Shown here in pieces: positions 1 to 8,823 of a stretch of DNA of 57,845 bases. The position numbers and the translations under genes were made by a program. Positions within the stretch are counted from its first letter, which is position 1, and each line of letters opens with the position of its first letter. The notes below the pieces were generated by a model that was not told the origin of the DNA, searched no databases, and saw nothing but the letters and a program-made list of their open reading frames with translations. The stretch comes from Allobosea sp. CS1GBMeth4 (GTDB lineage Bacteria > Pseudomonadota > Alphaproteobacteria > Rhizobiales > Beijerinckiaceae): positions 1 to 57,845 of the forward strand of contig NZ_FYAS01000028.1 of NCBI RefSeq assembly GCF_900185715.1, written 5' to 3'.

Positions 1-570
1 TACGAGGACGAGCGGCCCGCCGAGACGGTGGCGCGGCGCGCAGCTCCGGCCCAGCCGCGCGGCGGTTCCTGCGGCGCGGGTACGAGCGGGGCGGCGGCGC
101 TGCAGCGCGGCTGGTGCCTGCTCAACCTGAAACGGCCGGCCGCCGCGGCCGAAGCCTTCGACGCGGCGCAGCGCAGCGGTAACGCCCAGCTCGCCGCCGA
201 CGCCGCCGCCGGCAAGGCCTATGCGAAGATTCAGCAGGGTCTGACGGGCGAAGCCAGCGCCGCCGCCGCCGGCGCCAACCTGCCTCCGGCGCGCCGCAAA
301 GAACTGCAGACCCTGCTGCTCTCCGAGCGATTCTACGCCCAATACGACGCCAAGGACTATAATGGCGCGTTGATCACGCTGGGCGAGCGGGGGCGCTTCG
401 CCTCCGAAAGCACCGACCTGATGCTGATGCGCGGCTGGTCCTATTTCAATCTCGGCCGCTATGACGACGCCGCGCAGGTGTTCCAGGCGCTCTACCGGGC
501 CAATGGCTCGCCGCAGGCGATGTCCGGCCTGACGGCGATCCGGGATATCACGCAGCGCAATCGATATTAG
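1..570 (+). CDS. TPR-repeat protein, 5' end outside window
   Basis: The reading frame is open from the first base, so the true start lies upstream; a GTG at position 28 is only the first in-frame start codon inside the window. The visible part of about 190 residues is alanine-rich helical sequence with TPR-like signatures, for example WSYFNLGRYDDAAQVFQALY near the end. This resembles the C-terminal repeats of envelope or polysaccharide-export TPR scaffolds, but no specific family can be named. It ends with ITQRNRY and a TAG stop. About 90 bases later an IS3 fragment begins, so the C-terminus may have been altered by the rearrangement that built this region. Confidence 0.6.
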   Translation, partial: YEDERPAETVARRAAPAQPRGGSCGAGTSGAAALQRGWCLLNLKRPAAAAEAFDAAQRSGNAQLAADAAAGKAYAKIQQGLTGEASAAAAGANLPPARRKELQTLLLSERFYAQYDAKDYNGALITLGERGRFASESTDLMLMRGWSYFNLGRYDDAAQVFQALYRANGSPQAMSGLTAIRDITQRNRY

Positions 571-659
571 GAGCAAGACGCGGCCTTGCGGACTCGCAGA
601 TCCCAGAGCGCCGGTCGATCGCCGCCAGAGCAATCGAGGTGATCGCGGCAACCATGGTG

Positions 660-907
660 GCGTGGAGCCCTCCGTCGGCAGTGTTGGCGATAACTATGAC
701 AACGCCCTCGCTGAGACGATCAACGGACTCTACAAAGCCGAGCTGATCCATCGGCGCGGGCCCTGGCGATCCTTCGAAGCCGTGGAGTTCGCGACGCTGA
801 CCTGGGTCGACTGGTTCAACAATCGCCAGCTGCTGGAGCCCATAGGCAACATTCCGCCGACCGAAGCCGAGGAATGCTATTACGCGATGCTGGGCGAACC
901 AGCCCCC
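660..907 (+). mobile_element. IS3-family transposase (orfB) C-terminal fragment
   Basis: The translation from the GTG at 662 has the typical end of IS3-family DDE transposases: EPSVGSVGDNYDNALAETIN, then the WRSFEAVE and FNNRQLLEPIGNIPP blocks. About 80 residues remain. The catalytic N-terminal part, orfA and recognisable terminal inverted repeats are absent. The frame runs without a stop into the tail of a solute-binding protein from about 908, giving an in-frame chimera of 220 codons. The element is dead, and it marks a recombination joint. Confidence 0.85.
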
Positions 908-1324
908 AAGGCCGTCCAGTTCTCAGTGAAGAAGGCCGGCTTCGACCTGCAGCTCGATCCCGTCGATGCGGGCGGCTACACGGCCCGCACCGGCGCCAAC
1001 GACTACGACATCGCCTCGCTCTATTATGTCCGCGCCGAGCCCGACATCCTGCGGACCGTCTTCCGTTCGGCCTATATCCCGCCGAACGGCGCCAATATCG
1101 CGCGGGTAAAGAGCCTCGACGACGTGCTGACAAAGGCGATCGGCGCATCGGGCGAGCAGTGCAGGCAGCTCTATGGACAGGCTCAGGCCGAGATCATCGG
1201 TCAGGCCTATGCCGTGCCGCTCTATGTCGCCGCCTATCAGCTCGGCGCGTCCAAGAAACTCAAGGGCCTCAGCTGGGCGACGAACTCCAAGCCGAACTTC
1301 TACGATGCCTGGCTCGCTCCATAG
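908..1324 (+). pseudogene. peptide/oligopeptide ABC binding protein, C-terminal remnant
   Basis: About 138 residues match the last quarter of family 5 extracellular solute-binding proteins (DppA/OppA type), including DAGGYTARTGANDYDIASLYY, the RAEPDILRTVF block and the VPLYVAAYQLG block. Full-length members are about 500 residues with a signal peptide. Here everything upstream is lost and replaced by IS3 transposase sequence in the same frame. The stop overlaps the start of the following DppB-type permease by about 20 bases, as in a normal dpp operon, so the pair was once a functional importer. It cannot bind substrate in this state. Confidence 0.85.
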
Positions 1325-2106
1325 CCCTCTCCTCGTTGCGCTGCGACGCCTTGGTGTCATCCTGGCCGTGCTCTGGGGCGCGGCCACGATTACATTCATC
1401 GCGGTCAAGGCGATTCCAGGCGACCCCGTCTCGGTGCTCACAGGCGGCGAAGACGTCGTCGACGCCGCCGAGCGGGAAGCCTTGATCCGGCAGTTCGGCC
1501 TCGATCAGCCGCTGGCAGTGCAGTATGCGCGCTATATCGGCCAGGCGATGCTCGGCGATTTCGGCCAGAGCTATCAGTACCGGCAGCCCGTCATCGAAGT
1601 CGTCGGCGAGGCCGCCGGCCCGACCCTGCAACTTGCCGGAACGGCGATGGTCCTGGCGCTGGTTCTGGCATTCGCCAATGCGCAGGCCACGGCCGGACGA
1701 CGCCAGGGCCTGCGCAGCGCCCTCTCCGGCCTCGAGCTCGCCGTGCTGAGCACGCCGGTCTACTGGATCGGCCTGTTGCTGCTGACGGTGTTCAGCTTTC
1801 AGCTCGGCTGGTTCCCGATCATCGGGGGCGAAGGCGTCCGGGCGCTGATCCTGCCGGCCGTCGCGCTTAGCCTGCCGCTGGCGGCGCTGCTGTCCCAGGT
1901 GTTGCGGGACGGGATGGAAGACGCACTCTCGCAGCCCTTCGCCCTGACAGTCCGCACGCGCGGCGTCAGCGAGACGGCGCTGCGGCTGCGTCATGCGCTG
2001 CGCCATGCCGCGCTCGCCGTCTCGACCCTCACCGGAACTCTCTTCGCCGGCGTCCTCAGCGGCTCGATCCTGACCGAGACGGTGTTCGGGCGCGCCGGCA
2101 TCGGCC
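1305..2106 (+). pseudogene. DppB-type ABC permease, 3'-truncated
   Basis: Starts at ATG 1305. It shows the DppB N-terminal membrane segment, the IPGDPV motif, the FGLDQPLAVQYARYIGQAM block, several hydrophobic segments, and the start of the conserved end region (TETVFGRAGIG). Family members continue about 50 residues further with the last membrane segment. Here the sequence changes at about 2103-2109 into cysteine synthase sequence in another frame. In its own frame the reading continues as non-homologous sequence to 4889. No insertion sequence is visible at the joint, so this looks like a deletion fusion. Confidence 0.85.
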
Positions 2107-2757
2107 ACGATCGGCAAGGACAAGATCAACCTGCTCAAGCTCTACGGAGCCGAAGTGGTCTTGGTCGACAACAAGGAATTCCTTCGGGAAAACGCCATCG
2201 AGGCAATCCTGGAGCGCATCCAGCGCGAAAACCCCGACGCTTACTTCACAGACCAGCGCGCGAATCCCACCAATCCAGATGCCCATTACGTAACGACCGG
2301 GCCGGAAATCTGGCAGGATTCCGGCGGAGAGGTCGACATCCTCATCAGCGCCGTCGGGACAGGGGGATCGGTCTCCGGCACGGGGCGCTATCTGAAGGAG
2401 AGGAATCCGCGCCTGCGCGTGGTGATATCCGAGCCAGCCGACGAGTCGCTTCCCTCTCCCGAACGTCCTTACGCACCGGGCATCGAGGGCGTGCACAAGG
2501 TCACCAATGTCGATCCCTCGCACTTGCCGGCCAATTTCCACGCCGGCGTGGTGGACGAAGCGCTTGCCGTCACCACCGAGACCGCCCTGGGCACGGCGCG
2601 CGCCATCGCGCGAGAGGAAGGCATCCTCGCCGGCATGTCCTCCGGCGCTTCACTCAACGTCGCGCTGACACTCGCCGCCCAGCCCGGGAACGCTGGAAAG
2701 ACGATCGTCGTCATCTTCCCGGACAGCGGCGAACGCTATCTCTCCTACGTCGACTAG
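2107..2757 (+). pseudogene. cysteine synthase / O-acetylserine sulfhydrylase, 5'-truncated
   Basis: About 216 residues of a fold-type II PLP enzyme of the CysK/CysM family: GKDKINLLKLYGAEVV, the glycine-rich phosphate-binding loop in VGTGGSVSGTGRYL, GIGEG-like and SSGAS segments, and a C-terminus FPDSGERYLS. The first 100 or so residues, with the PLP-binding lysine, are missing, so the product would be inactive. It starts at the joint with the dppB remnant. Its stop overlaps the stop of the convergent oxidase gene. A cysteine gene next to a sulfur-acquisition operon suggests it once belonged to that cluster. Confidence 0.85.
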
Positions 2758-3947
2758 GCTCCTTGCGCGACGGCATCGGGGACCGGAGCACGGCCGAACC
2801 GGGCCAGTCCGAAGGACGACAGATCGAGGCGGCTTACGCCATCCAGAAGCTGCTGGCTGACAGCTTCGCCGATTGCGGCCGAATGCTTGAAGCCGTGCCC
2901 CGAGCATGGCGAGACCACAAGCACGCGTTCACTCTCCGGCCGTTGATCGATGACGAAGCCGTTATCCGGCGAAACGGTGTAGAGGCAGGTCTTGCGGCGC
3001 GATCGATCGGCGCGCAGCCCCTTCAGCCGCCCAGCGATCGAGCGCGCATGAAAATCGCGCGACTCGGCCTCCTCGCTCGACCTGTCGTAGTCGTCGGGAT
3101 CGATGCCGCGCGTCTTCTCGCCATGGGCCATCTTCACCGCGCCGTCGAAAGCGGGGAAGCCGTAGAAGCCCTCCTCCGCGCCGTGTCCATAGGACCAGAT
3201 ATAGACCGGCGCCTCTCGCCATGCGGCTGGAGCGGAAGGCTCAAGATCGAACCAGTGCAGGATCTCGCGCGTAGGGCGCAGCAGTGCGGAGACATGGGGC
3301 CCGAGAAGCCGGCCGGCCCAGGCGCCGGCGCTGACCACGACCCGGTTCGCCAAGATCGTGCCCGCTCGCGTCGTGATCTCGACGTGATCGGCGTGAGCGA
3401 CGATTGCCTCGACGCGCGTGTCGAGCGCGAGCCGCGCGCCAGCCGCGGCGGCGATGTGAAGCTGTGTCGCGACACAGCGCTCGGGATTCAGATAGCCGCC
3501 CTCGGGCTCGAAATAGATTCGGTCTGCGTCCGTGACGTTCAGCCAGGGATAGCGTCGGCGCGCCTCGGCCGGCTCCAGCAGCTCATGCCGCGTGCCGCTG
3601 CGGCGGGCGACGGCAAGCGTGCGCTCGACATAATCGGCCGCGCCAGCCTTCGAAGGCTCGCTCGATACGGCCAGGAAACCGACCTGCCCGAACAGAATCT
3701 CGCCCGTCCGGCCCTCCAGCTCCTTCCAGATCTCGTGCGAGCGGCTCACAAGCGGGGCCAGCGCCGTCCCCTCAGCCACAGCCAGGCGCGTAATGCGCGT
3801 CTCGCCATGGCTCGAGCCGAACTCGTGCGGAGGGCGGAACTGATCGATGCCGAGGACGTCGCCCCCGCGCGACGCAAGCTGGAACAGCGTGGCCGACCCC
3901 ATGGCCCCGAGGCCGAGAACGACGATGTCCACCGTTTGGCGGCTCAT
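2754..3947 (-). CDS. FAD-dependent amine oxidase of the monomeric sarcosine oxidase / N-methyltryptophan oxidase family
   Basis: 397 residues, the usual length for this family. The N-terminal dinucleotide fold VLGLGAMGSATLFQLASRG is followed by the flavin contact SSHGETRI. Near the C-terminus is SPCSGHGFKHS, whose cysteine (about residue 348) matches the site of covalent FAD attachment in monomeric sarcosine oxidases. These enzymes oxidise secondary amines or N-methyl amino acids to an aldehyde or imine and hydrogen peroxide. It is the last gene of the nine-gene leftward operon, 39 bases after the LLM gene. It may trim N-methyl or similar groups from an imported amino acid derivative; the substrate is not known. 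Confidence 0.85.
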   Translation of the reverse strand: MSRQTVDIVVLGLGAMGSATLFQLASRGGDVLGIDQFRPPHEFGSSHGETRITRLAVAEGTALAPLVSRSHEIWKELEGRTGEILFGQVGFLAVSSEPSKAGAADYVERTLAVARRSGTRHELLEPAEARRRYPWLNVTDADRIYFEPEGGYLNPERCVATQLHIAAAAGARLALDTRVEAIVAHADHVEITTRAGTILANRVVVSAGAWAGRLLGPHVSALLRPTREILHWFDLEPSAPAAWREAPVYIWSYGHGAEEGFYGFPAFDGAVKMAHGEKTRGIDPDDYDRSSEEAESRDFHARSIAGRLKGLRADRSRRKTCLYTVSPDNGFVIDQRPESERVLVVSPCSGHGFKHSAAIGEAVSQQLLDGVSRLDLSSFGLARFGRAPVPDAVAQGA

Positions 3948-3986
3948 GACTGCCGCAGTCTCCGTTCGAGCATGAGGCGAAGGTCG

Positions 3987-5006
3987 CTAAGCTGCTGCGG
4001 CCGATCGGCGCCAGCCCAGCTCCGGGGCGACGAGGCGCAGGAAGTCATCGAGAATCTGCTCATAGTCCGACTGCTCGAAATCGTAGGGAAGCTCGAGCCG
4101 GAAGGCCGTCGCATAGGGCAGGATGGGATCGGCGCGCAGCAGCGCGAGAATGGCGCCCGCGCTACCCACCAGATCGGAAGCGAAGAGCGTGCGCTTCGGC
4201 CCTTGCGGCGCGAGCGTGCGGGCCTTGCGGCTCTCGGCGTAGTCGGCGTAACGGCGCCGCGTGGCCGCGTTCGCGCCGTCGGTCGGCACGATGACGCGCC
4301 CCAGCGCGATCTGCGGCGGCTGCGCGCCCGACCAGGCGCCGAGAAAGCTCCCGACGATCTGTCGTTGCGCCTCGAAGAAGCGGTCTGTGGTCTCGCCCTG
4401 CACGATGTTGCCGGTCAGCAGGTGAAAGCCGCTGCGCCCGGCCCAACCGGCCGAACGCAGCGAGCCGCCACCGTACCAGAGGCGGTCGGCGAGGCCCGGC
4501 GCGACGGGATGCAGGCGCGGACGCTGTGGGCCTGCCGGCGAATTGACGACGGCCCCTTCCCCGCCCAGCAGCGGGCTGCGCAGATTCTCGCGCAGGCGCA
4601 GCGCGCGGTCATAGCCGTAGTCGCTCGCGCCCGGATCGCCGTCGAAGAAATGCGCGCCCAGGAACTCGGCATGGGCCGGAGGCCCGACGCTGACGCCGAT
4701 CTGGAGCCGCCCGCGCGCGAGTGCATCGGCCGTGGCGAGATCCTCCGCGAGGCGGAACGGGTTCTCGTAGCCGAGCTGGATCACCGCCGTGCCCAGCCCG
4801 ATGTGGCGCGTGCGCTGGCTCGCCGCGGCGAGAAAGGTCGCGGCCGAGGAGACGCCGCGCTCGAGATGACGCTGGCGTACCCAGGCTGAGTCGTAACCCA
4901 GGCGCTCGCCGGCCTCGAAAAGTTCGAGACCGCGCTGAAGCCCGGTCGCGGGGTCCCCCTCCCGGAAGTTCCCGGGCGTCAGGAATCCAAGCGAAGCGAT
5001 GGCCAC
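3987..5006 (-). CDS. LLM-class flavin-dependent oxidoreductase
   Basis: The chosen GTG start at 5006 lies 7 bases after the binding-protein stop and gives 339 residues beginning MAIASLGFLTPGNF, the normal first beta strand of bacterial luciferase-like enzymes. The open frame continues upstream to 5267, but that part is antisense-like sequence inside the neighbouring gene. Family features include the LGYDSAWVRQRH block, a GLGTAVIQLGYENPFRLAEDLATADALARGR region and a flavin-phosphate region near GLADRLWYGGGSL. Such enzymes use reduced FMN and oxygen to cleave C-S, C-N or similar bonds. It is one of five LLM genes in the two sulfur clusters. Confidence 0.85.
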   Translation of the reverse strand: MAIASLGFLTPGNFREGDPATGLQRGLELFEAGERLGYDSAWVRQRHLERGVSSAATFLAAASQRTRHIGLGTAVIQLGYENPFRLAEDLATADALARGRLQIGVSVGPPAHAEFLGAHFFDGDPGASDYGYDRALRLRENLRSPLLGGEGAVVNSPAGPQRPRLHPVAPGLADRLWYGGGSLRSAGWAGRSGFHLLTGNIVQGETTDRFFEAQRQIVGSFLGAWSGAQPPQIALGRVIVPTDGANAATRRRYADYAESRKARTLAPQGPKRTLFASDLVGSAGAILALLRADPILPYATAFRLELPYDFEQSDYEQILDDFLRLVAPELGWRRSAAAA

Positions 5007-5013
5007 GGCACTC

Positions 5014-5937
5014 TCAATATTTCGGCAGGCCGTGGGGGTTCGTCTCGGGTTTGTCGAGACGCTCCTCCTCGACGCCCCAGCGCTTGAGCACTGCATCGAA
5101 CGAGCCGTCCCGATAGGCGCCTTCCAGCGCAAGCGTGACGGCCTGGGCCAAGCCTGCGCCCTTGCGAGTGGCGACCGCGACGTCCGATCGCTCGGGCCAT
5201 CCGGCGCTGAGCACGCCCACGCGCTTGATGTTCTTGTCGCGCTGCTGGATGAAGAGAAGCTGCGCATGCGGCTGCACGATCACGTCAGCGCGGCCCGAGG
5301 AGAGCGCGAGCAGGCGATTGGCCTCGTCGTCGAAGGTGATGAGCTCGATCGGCTGGCGTCCGGCGGCGACGTTCCGCCTGCTCCATTCGAGCAGGATGCG
5401 CTCCTGATTGGTGCCGGCGCCGAGCACGATGCGCAGGCCCGCCGCGTCCTTGGGCTCGGCGATCGTCTCGACCTTGCTGTCGGCCTTGACGAAGAAGCCG
5501 TGCAGCCCGAGGCGATAGGTGGAAAAGTCGAACTTCTCCTTGCGCTGCTCCGTCACGCCGATGTTCGAGATCGCCGCGTCGTACTTGCCGGAGATCACGC
5601 CGAGCGGCCAGTCGGCCCAGGGGGTCGGCACGAGCTTGAGCTTGAGGCCGAGGCCGTCGGCGACGAGCTGGGCGACATCCGGATCGGCGCCGACCAGCGT
5701 CTTGGAATCGGTCGCATAGGTCGCCAGCGGCGGGGTGCCGGCATTAGTCGCGACGGTGAAGACGCCCGGCTCGACGAATTGGTAGTCCTTCGAGATCGCC
5801 GCGATCGCGGCCGGGTTGGGCTTCGTGCGCGGCCGGCCCGGCTGTTCGGGACCGAGGTCGTAGGCCGACTGGGCGAAGGCGGGGGCCGCGAGGGTCAAGG
5901 CGACGGCGGCGACGATGGCCGCCCTGCGGGTGATCAT
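5014..5937 (-). CDS. polar amino acid ABC transporter substrate-binding protein (copy 1)
   Basis: 307 residues from ATG 5937, with a signal peptide (MITRRAAIVAAVALTLAAPA then FAQ) for export to the periplasm. It has the family 3 solute-binding fold: FTVATNAGTPPLATY near the start, DPDVAQLVADGLGLKL, and the hinge block DAAISNIGVTEQRKEKFDFS. It is a tandem paralog of the gene just upstream, sharing the WADWPLGVISGKYDA and VTEQRKEKFDFSTYR blocks. Only one permease-ATPase gene is present, so the two binding proteins probably feed the same channel with different ligand preference, most likely amino acids or modified cysteines. Confidence 0.9.
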   Translation of the reverse strand: MITRRAAIVAAVALTLAAPAFAQSAYDLGPEQPGRPRTKPNPAAIAAISKDYQFVEPGVFTVATNAGTPPLATYATDSKTLVGADPDVAQLVADGLGLKLKLVPTPWADWPLGVISGKYDAAISNIGVTEQRKEKFDFSTYRLGLHGFFVKADSKVETIAEPKDAAGLRIVLGAGTNQERILLEWSRRNVAAGRQPIELITFDDEANRLLALSSGRADVIVQPHAQLLFIQQRDKNIKRVGVLSAGWPERSDVAVATRKGAGLAQAVTLALEGAYRDGSFDAVLKRWGVEEERLDKPETNPHGLPKY

Positions 5938-6040
5938 GACGAAGCTCCGAATGGGCGAGCGCCCGGCGGCGCTGTGCAGATCAATGGGAAAAAAGCCCGC
6001 GACGGCGCGGGTCGGCAATCGGGCAACCAGCGCTCGGCGA

Positions 6041-6982
6041 TCAGCTCTTGGGCAGACCGGCCGGATTGGTGCGAGACAACTCGATCGCCTCGGCCGACAG
6101 GCCCCAGCGCGCGAGCGACTTCTGATAGTTGCCGTTCTTGATCTGGGCGTTGAGCGCGGCCGTGATCGCGTCCGCGAAGCCGGCGCCCTTCTTCGTCGTC
6201 ACCGCGATCTCGGCGGTTTCGGGCCAGCCGCCGGAGAAGGAGCCGACCAGGCGGGTGGTGCCGGTCTGCGCCGCCTTGAATCCGAGAATGCCGTTGGGGC
6301 CGAAATAGACGTCGGCCCGGCCGGAATCGAGCGCCAGATAGAGCACCACGTCGTCGTCGTAATACTGCACTTCGGTGGTCTTGAGGCCCTTCGCCTCGTT
6401 GGCCTTGATCCAGCGTAGCAGGATCTGCTCCTGGTTGGTGCCCGACGAGACGATGACCTTGAAGCCGGCGACGTCTTCCGGTTTGGAGATCTCCTTGATG
6501 CCGCTCTTGACACCGGCGTAGAAGCCGAGCTGGTCCTTGCGATAGGTCGAGAAGTCGAACTTCTCCTTGCGTTGCTCGGTCACGGTGACGTTGGAGATGA
6601 CGGCGTCGTACTTGCCGGAGATCACGCCGAGCGGCCAATCGGCCCAGGCCACCTGGACCAGCTCGAGCTGCAGGCCGAGCGCGTCCGCCACCAGCCGTGC
6701 GATATCGGGCTCCGAGCCGACGATGACCTTCTGGTCGTCGGTGGCGTTGATGCCGAAGGGCAGCCGGGTGCCCGTGGTGGCGACGGTGAAGGTGCCGGGC
6801 TTGGTGAGCTTGACGTCCTTCAGCAGCTTGATCGCCTCCGGCACGGCCTCGGCGCGCGGCTGGCCCTTCTGGGCGGAGGTCAGGTCGAAACTCTGCTGCG
6901 CCGAGGCGAGCGAAGGGTATAGCGCGGCTCCTGCGAGCAGGCTGAGCACGGTGCGGCGATTGGGAGCATTCCAGGCGGTCAT
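6041..6982 (-). CDS. polar amino acid ABC transporter substrate-binding protein (copy 2)
   Basis: 313 residues from ATG 6982, with a twin-arginine-containing but Sec-like signal sequence (RRTVLSLLAGAALYPSLASA). The mature part has the family 3 solute-binding layout: FTVATTGTRLPFG, EPDIARLVADALGLQL, SNVTVTEQRKEKFDFS and a C-terminal ARWGLSAEAIELSRTNPAG. It lies 43 bases after the permease-ATPase gene and 103 bases before its paralog, in a single leftward operon. The wider gap to the paralog holds no recognisable promoter. The ligand is not identifiable from sequence; context suggests a sulfur-containing amino acid. Confidence 0.9.
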   Translation of the reverse strand: MTAWNAPNRRTVLSLLAGAALYPSLASAQQSFDLTSAQKGQPRAEAVPEAIKLLKDVKLTKPGTFTVATTGTRLPFGINATDDQKVIVGSEPDIARLVADALGLQLELVQVAWADWPLGVISGKYDAVISNVTVTEQRKEKFDFSTYRKDQLGFYAGVKSGIKEISKPEDVAGFKVIVSSGTNQEQILLRWIKANEAKGLKTTEVQYYDDDVVLYLALDSGRADVYFGPNGILGFKAAQTGTTRLVGSFSGGWPETAEIAVTTKKGAGFADAITAALNAQIKNGNYQKSLARWGLSAEAIELSRTNPAGLPKS

Positions 6983-7025
6983 GAGCAGGCCTTCCGGTCG
7001 GATGGGGGCAAGGGTTGAGGGGCGT

Positions 7026-8795
7026 TCACAGCACCCGGGCGAGGAATTCCGCGGTGCGCCGCTGTTCGGGCGCGTCGAGCACCTGCTCAGGTGGGCCGGC
7101 TTCGACAATGCGGCCGCTGTCCATGAATACGACCTGGTCCGCGACCTCGCGGGCGAAGCCGATCTCGTGGGTGACGATGACGAGGGTCGCGCCGGAGCGG
7201 GCGAGCTCCTTGATGGCGGCCAGTACCTCGCCGACCAGCTCGGGATCGAGCGCCGATGTCGGCTCGTCGAAGAGCAACGCCTTGGGCTTGAGCGCCAACG
7301 CGCGGGCGATTGCGACGCGCTGCTGCTGGCCGCCGGAGAGCTGACGCGGATAGGCGTTGGCCTTGTCGGAGAGGCCGACGCGGGCGAGAAGGTCGCGGGC
7401 CGCCAGCTCGGCTTCGGCAGGGCTCGCGCCGCGGACATGGATCGGCGCCTCGACGACGTTCTCCAGCGCGGTCAGATGCGGGAACAGGTTGAAGTTCTGG
7501 AATACCATGCCGACATCGACTCGCCGGCGCAGGACCTCGCGCTCCTTCAGTTCGTAGAGAAGCTCGCCCTCCTGCCGATAGCCGATGAGCTGGCCGTCGA
7601 GCGTGATCGCACCGCGATCGAGCCGTTCGAGATGGTTGATCGAACGCAGCAGTGTCGACTTGCCCGAGCCGGACGGGCCGATGATCGCGGTGACCGAGCC
7701 CGACGGCAAGGTCAGCGAGACGTCGTCCAGCACCTTGAGCTCGCCGAAGCTCTTGGAGACGCTGCGGATGGCGATCTCGCCGCCGCGGCGATGGGCGAGC
7801 GGGGCCACGGGAGCCGAAGCCGGCGCAGCGGCCGATGCCGTGGCAGCGGGCGCGTTGCCGCGGGCCAAACGCCGCAGCAGCGGATCGAAGACCGAGGGCT
7901 TCTGCTGGCGGAGCGCGCCGCGGGCGTAATAGCGCTCGATCTGGGACTGGACCACCGACAGCGCGGTCAGGATGACGAGATACCAGACCGTCGCCACCAT
8001 CAGCAGCGGGATTACCTCCAGATTCCGGCGGTAGATCACCTGGACGGTGTAGAACAGCTCCGGCAGCGCCAGGATGTAGACGTTGGACGTGCCCTTCGCG
8101 AGACCGATGATGTCGTTGAACGCCGTCGGAGTGATCGAGCGCATGGCCTGCGGCAGCACGATGCGGAAGAACTGGCGCCGCTTCGGCAGGCCGAGCGCGG
8201 CCGCGGCCTCATGCTGGCCCTGATCGACAGAGAGCAGGCCGCCGCGGATGAACTCGGCCGAGAAGGCTGCCTGGTTCAGCGTCAACCCGAGCACCGCCGC
8301 CATGAAAGGGCTGATGAGCTGGGTGGTCGGATAGGAGAGGATCGTCCAGCCGGTGAAGGGCACCCCGAACGAGACGGTCTCGTAGAGATAGCCGAGATTG
8401 TTGAGGATCAGCAGCAGGACGATCAGCGGGATCGAGCGGAAGATCCAGACGAAGGTCCAGGACACCGCCGCCAGCGGCGCCGACCCCGAGAGCCGCGCCA
8501 GGGCCAGCAGCGCGCCGAAGGTGAAGCCGAGCAGCGCGCCCAGCAGCGTCAGCAGCAGCGTCCGGCCGAGACCGACCAGAACCGGCTCGGCGAGGAACCA
8601 TTCCGCGAACACGTCCCAGCCCCAGCGCGGATTGCCCAGCACCGAGTTCAGCACCGCGAAGACGACGAGCAGAGCGAAGGCGCCGCCGAGGATGCGCCAC
8701 GGATTGCGGGCCGGAACAATCCGGAGCCCGGCACCTCCCGCGTGGACGGATGTCGGGGGAACGGTCGGGGCGCGGCCGTCGAGGGCAAGGGTCAT
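7026..8795 (-). CDS. fused ABC permease and ATP-binding protein for polar amino acid uptake
   Basis: 589 residues from ATG 8795. Residues about 30-320 are a His/Glu/Gln-type permease with several membrane segments and the EAA-type loop (LSVDQGQHEAAAALGLPKRR). A proline/alanine-rich linker follows. From about 345 there is a complete ATPase with Walker A GPSGSGKST, Q-loop MVFQNFNLFPHLTA, signature LSGGQQQRVAIARAL, Walker B ALLFDEPTSALDPE and the switch histidine in VTHEIG. Most relatives encode these as two genes, so the fusion is a notable feature. It works in the inner membrane with the two binding proteins downstream. Confidence 0.92.
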   Translation of the reverse strand: MTLALDGRAPTVPPTSVHAGGAGLRIVPARNPWRILGGAFALLVVFAVLNSVLGNPRWGWDVFAEWFLAEPVLVGLGRTLLLTLLGALLGFTFGALLALARLSGSAPLAAVSWTFVWIFRSIPLIVLLLILNNLGYLYETVSFGVPFTGWTILSYPTTQLISPFMAAVLGLTLNQAAFSAEFIRGGLLSVDQGQHEAAAALGLPKRRQFFRIVLPQAMRSITPTAFNDIIGLAKGTSNVYILALPELFYTVQVIYRRNLEVIPLLMVATVWYLVILTALSVVQSQIERYYARGALRQQKPSVFDPLLRRLARGNAPAATASAAAPASAPVAPLAHRRGGEIAIRSVSKSFGELKVLDDVSLTLPSGSVTAIIGPSGSGKSTLLRSINHLERLDRGAITLDGQLIGYRQEGELLYELKEREVLRRRVDVGMVFQNFNLFPHLTALENVVEAPIHVRGASPAEAELAARDLLARVGLSDKANAYPRQLSGGQQQRVAIARALALKPKALLFDEPTSALDPELVGEVLAAIKELARSGATLVIVTHEIGFAREVADQVVFMDSGRIVEAGPPEQVLDAPEQRRTAEFLARVL

Positions 8796-8823
8796 GGCTG
8801 GATCCTGTGACGGGGTGGAGGGC

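Noticed and set aside
1173..4889. 1238-codon open frame on the plus strand
   Set aside because: It begins as the DppB remnant, then continues as antisense of the amine oxidase and LLM genes with Arg/Pro-rich, non-homologous translation. High GC keeps antisense frames open.
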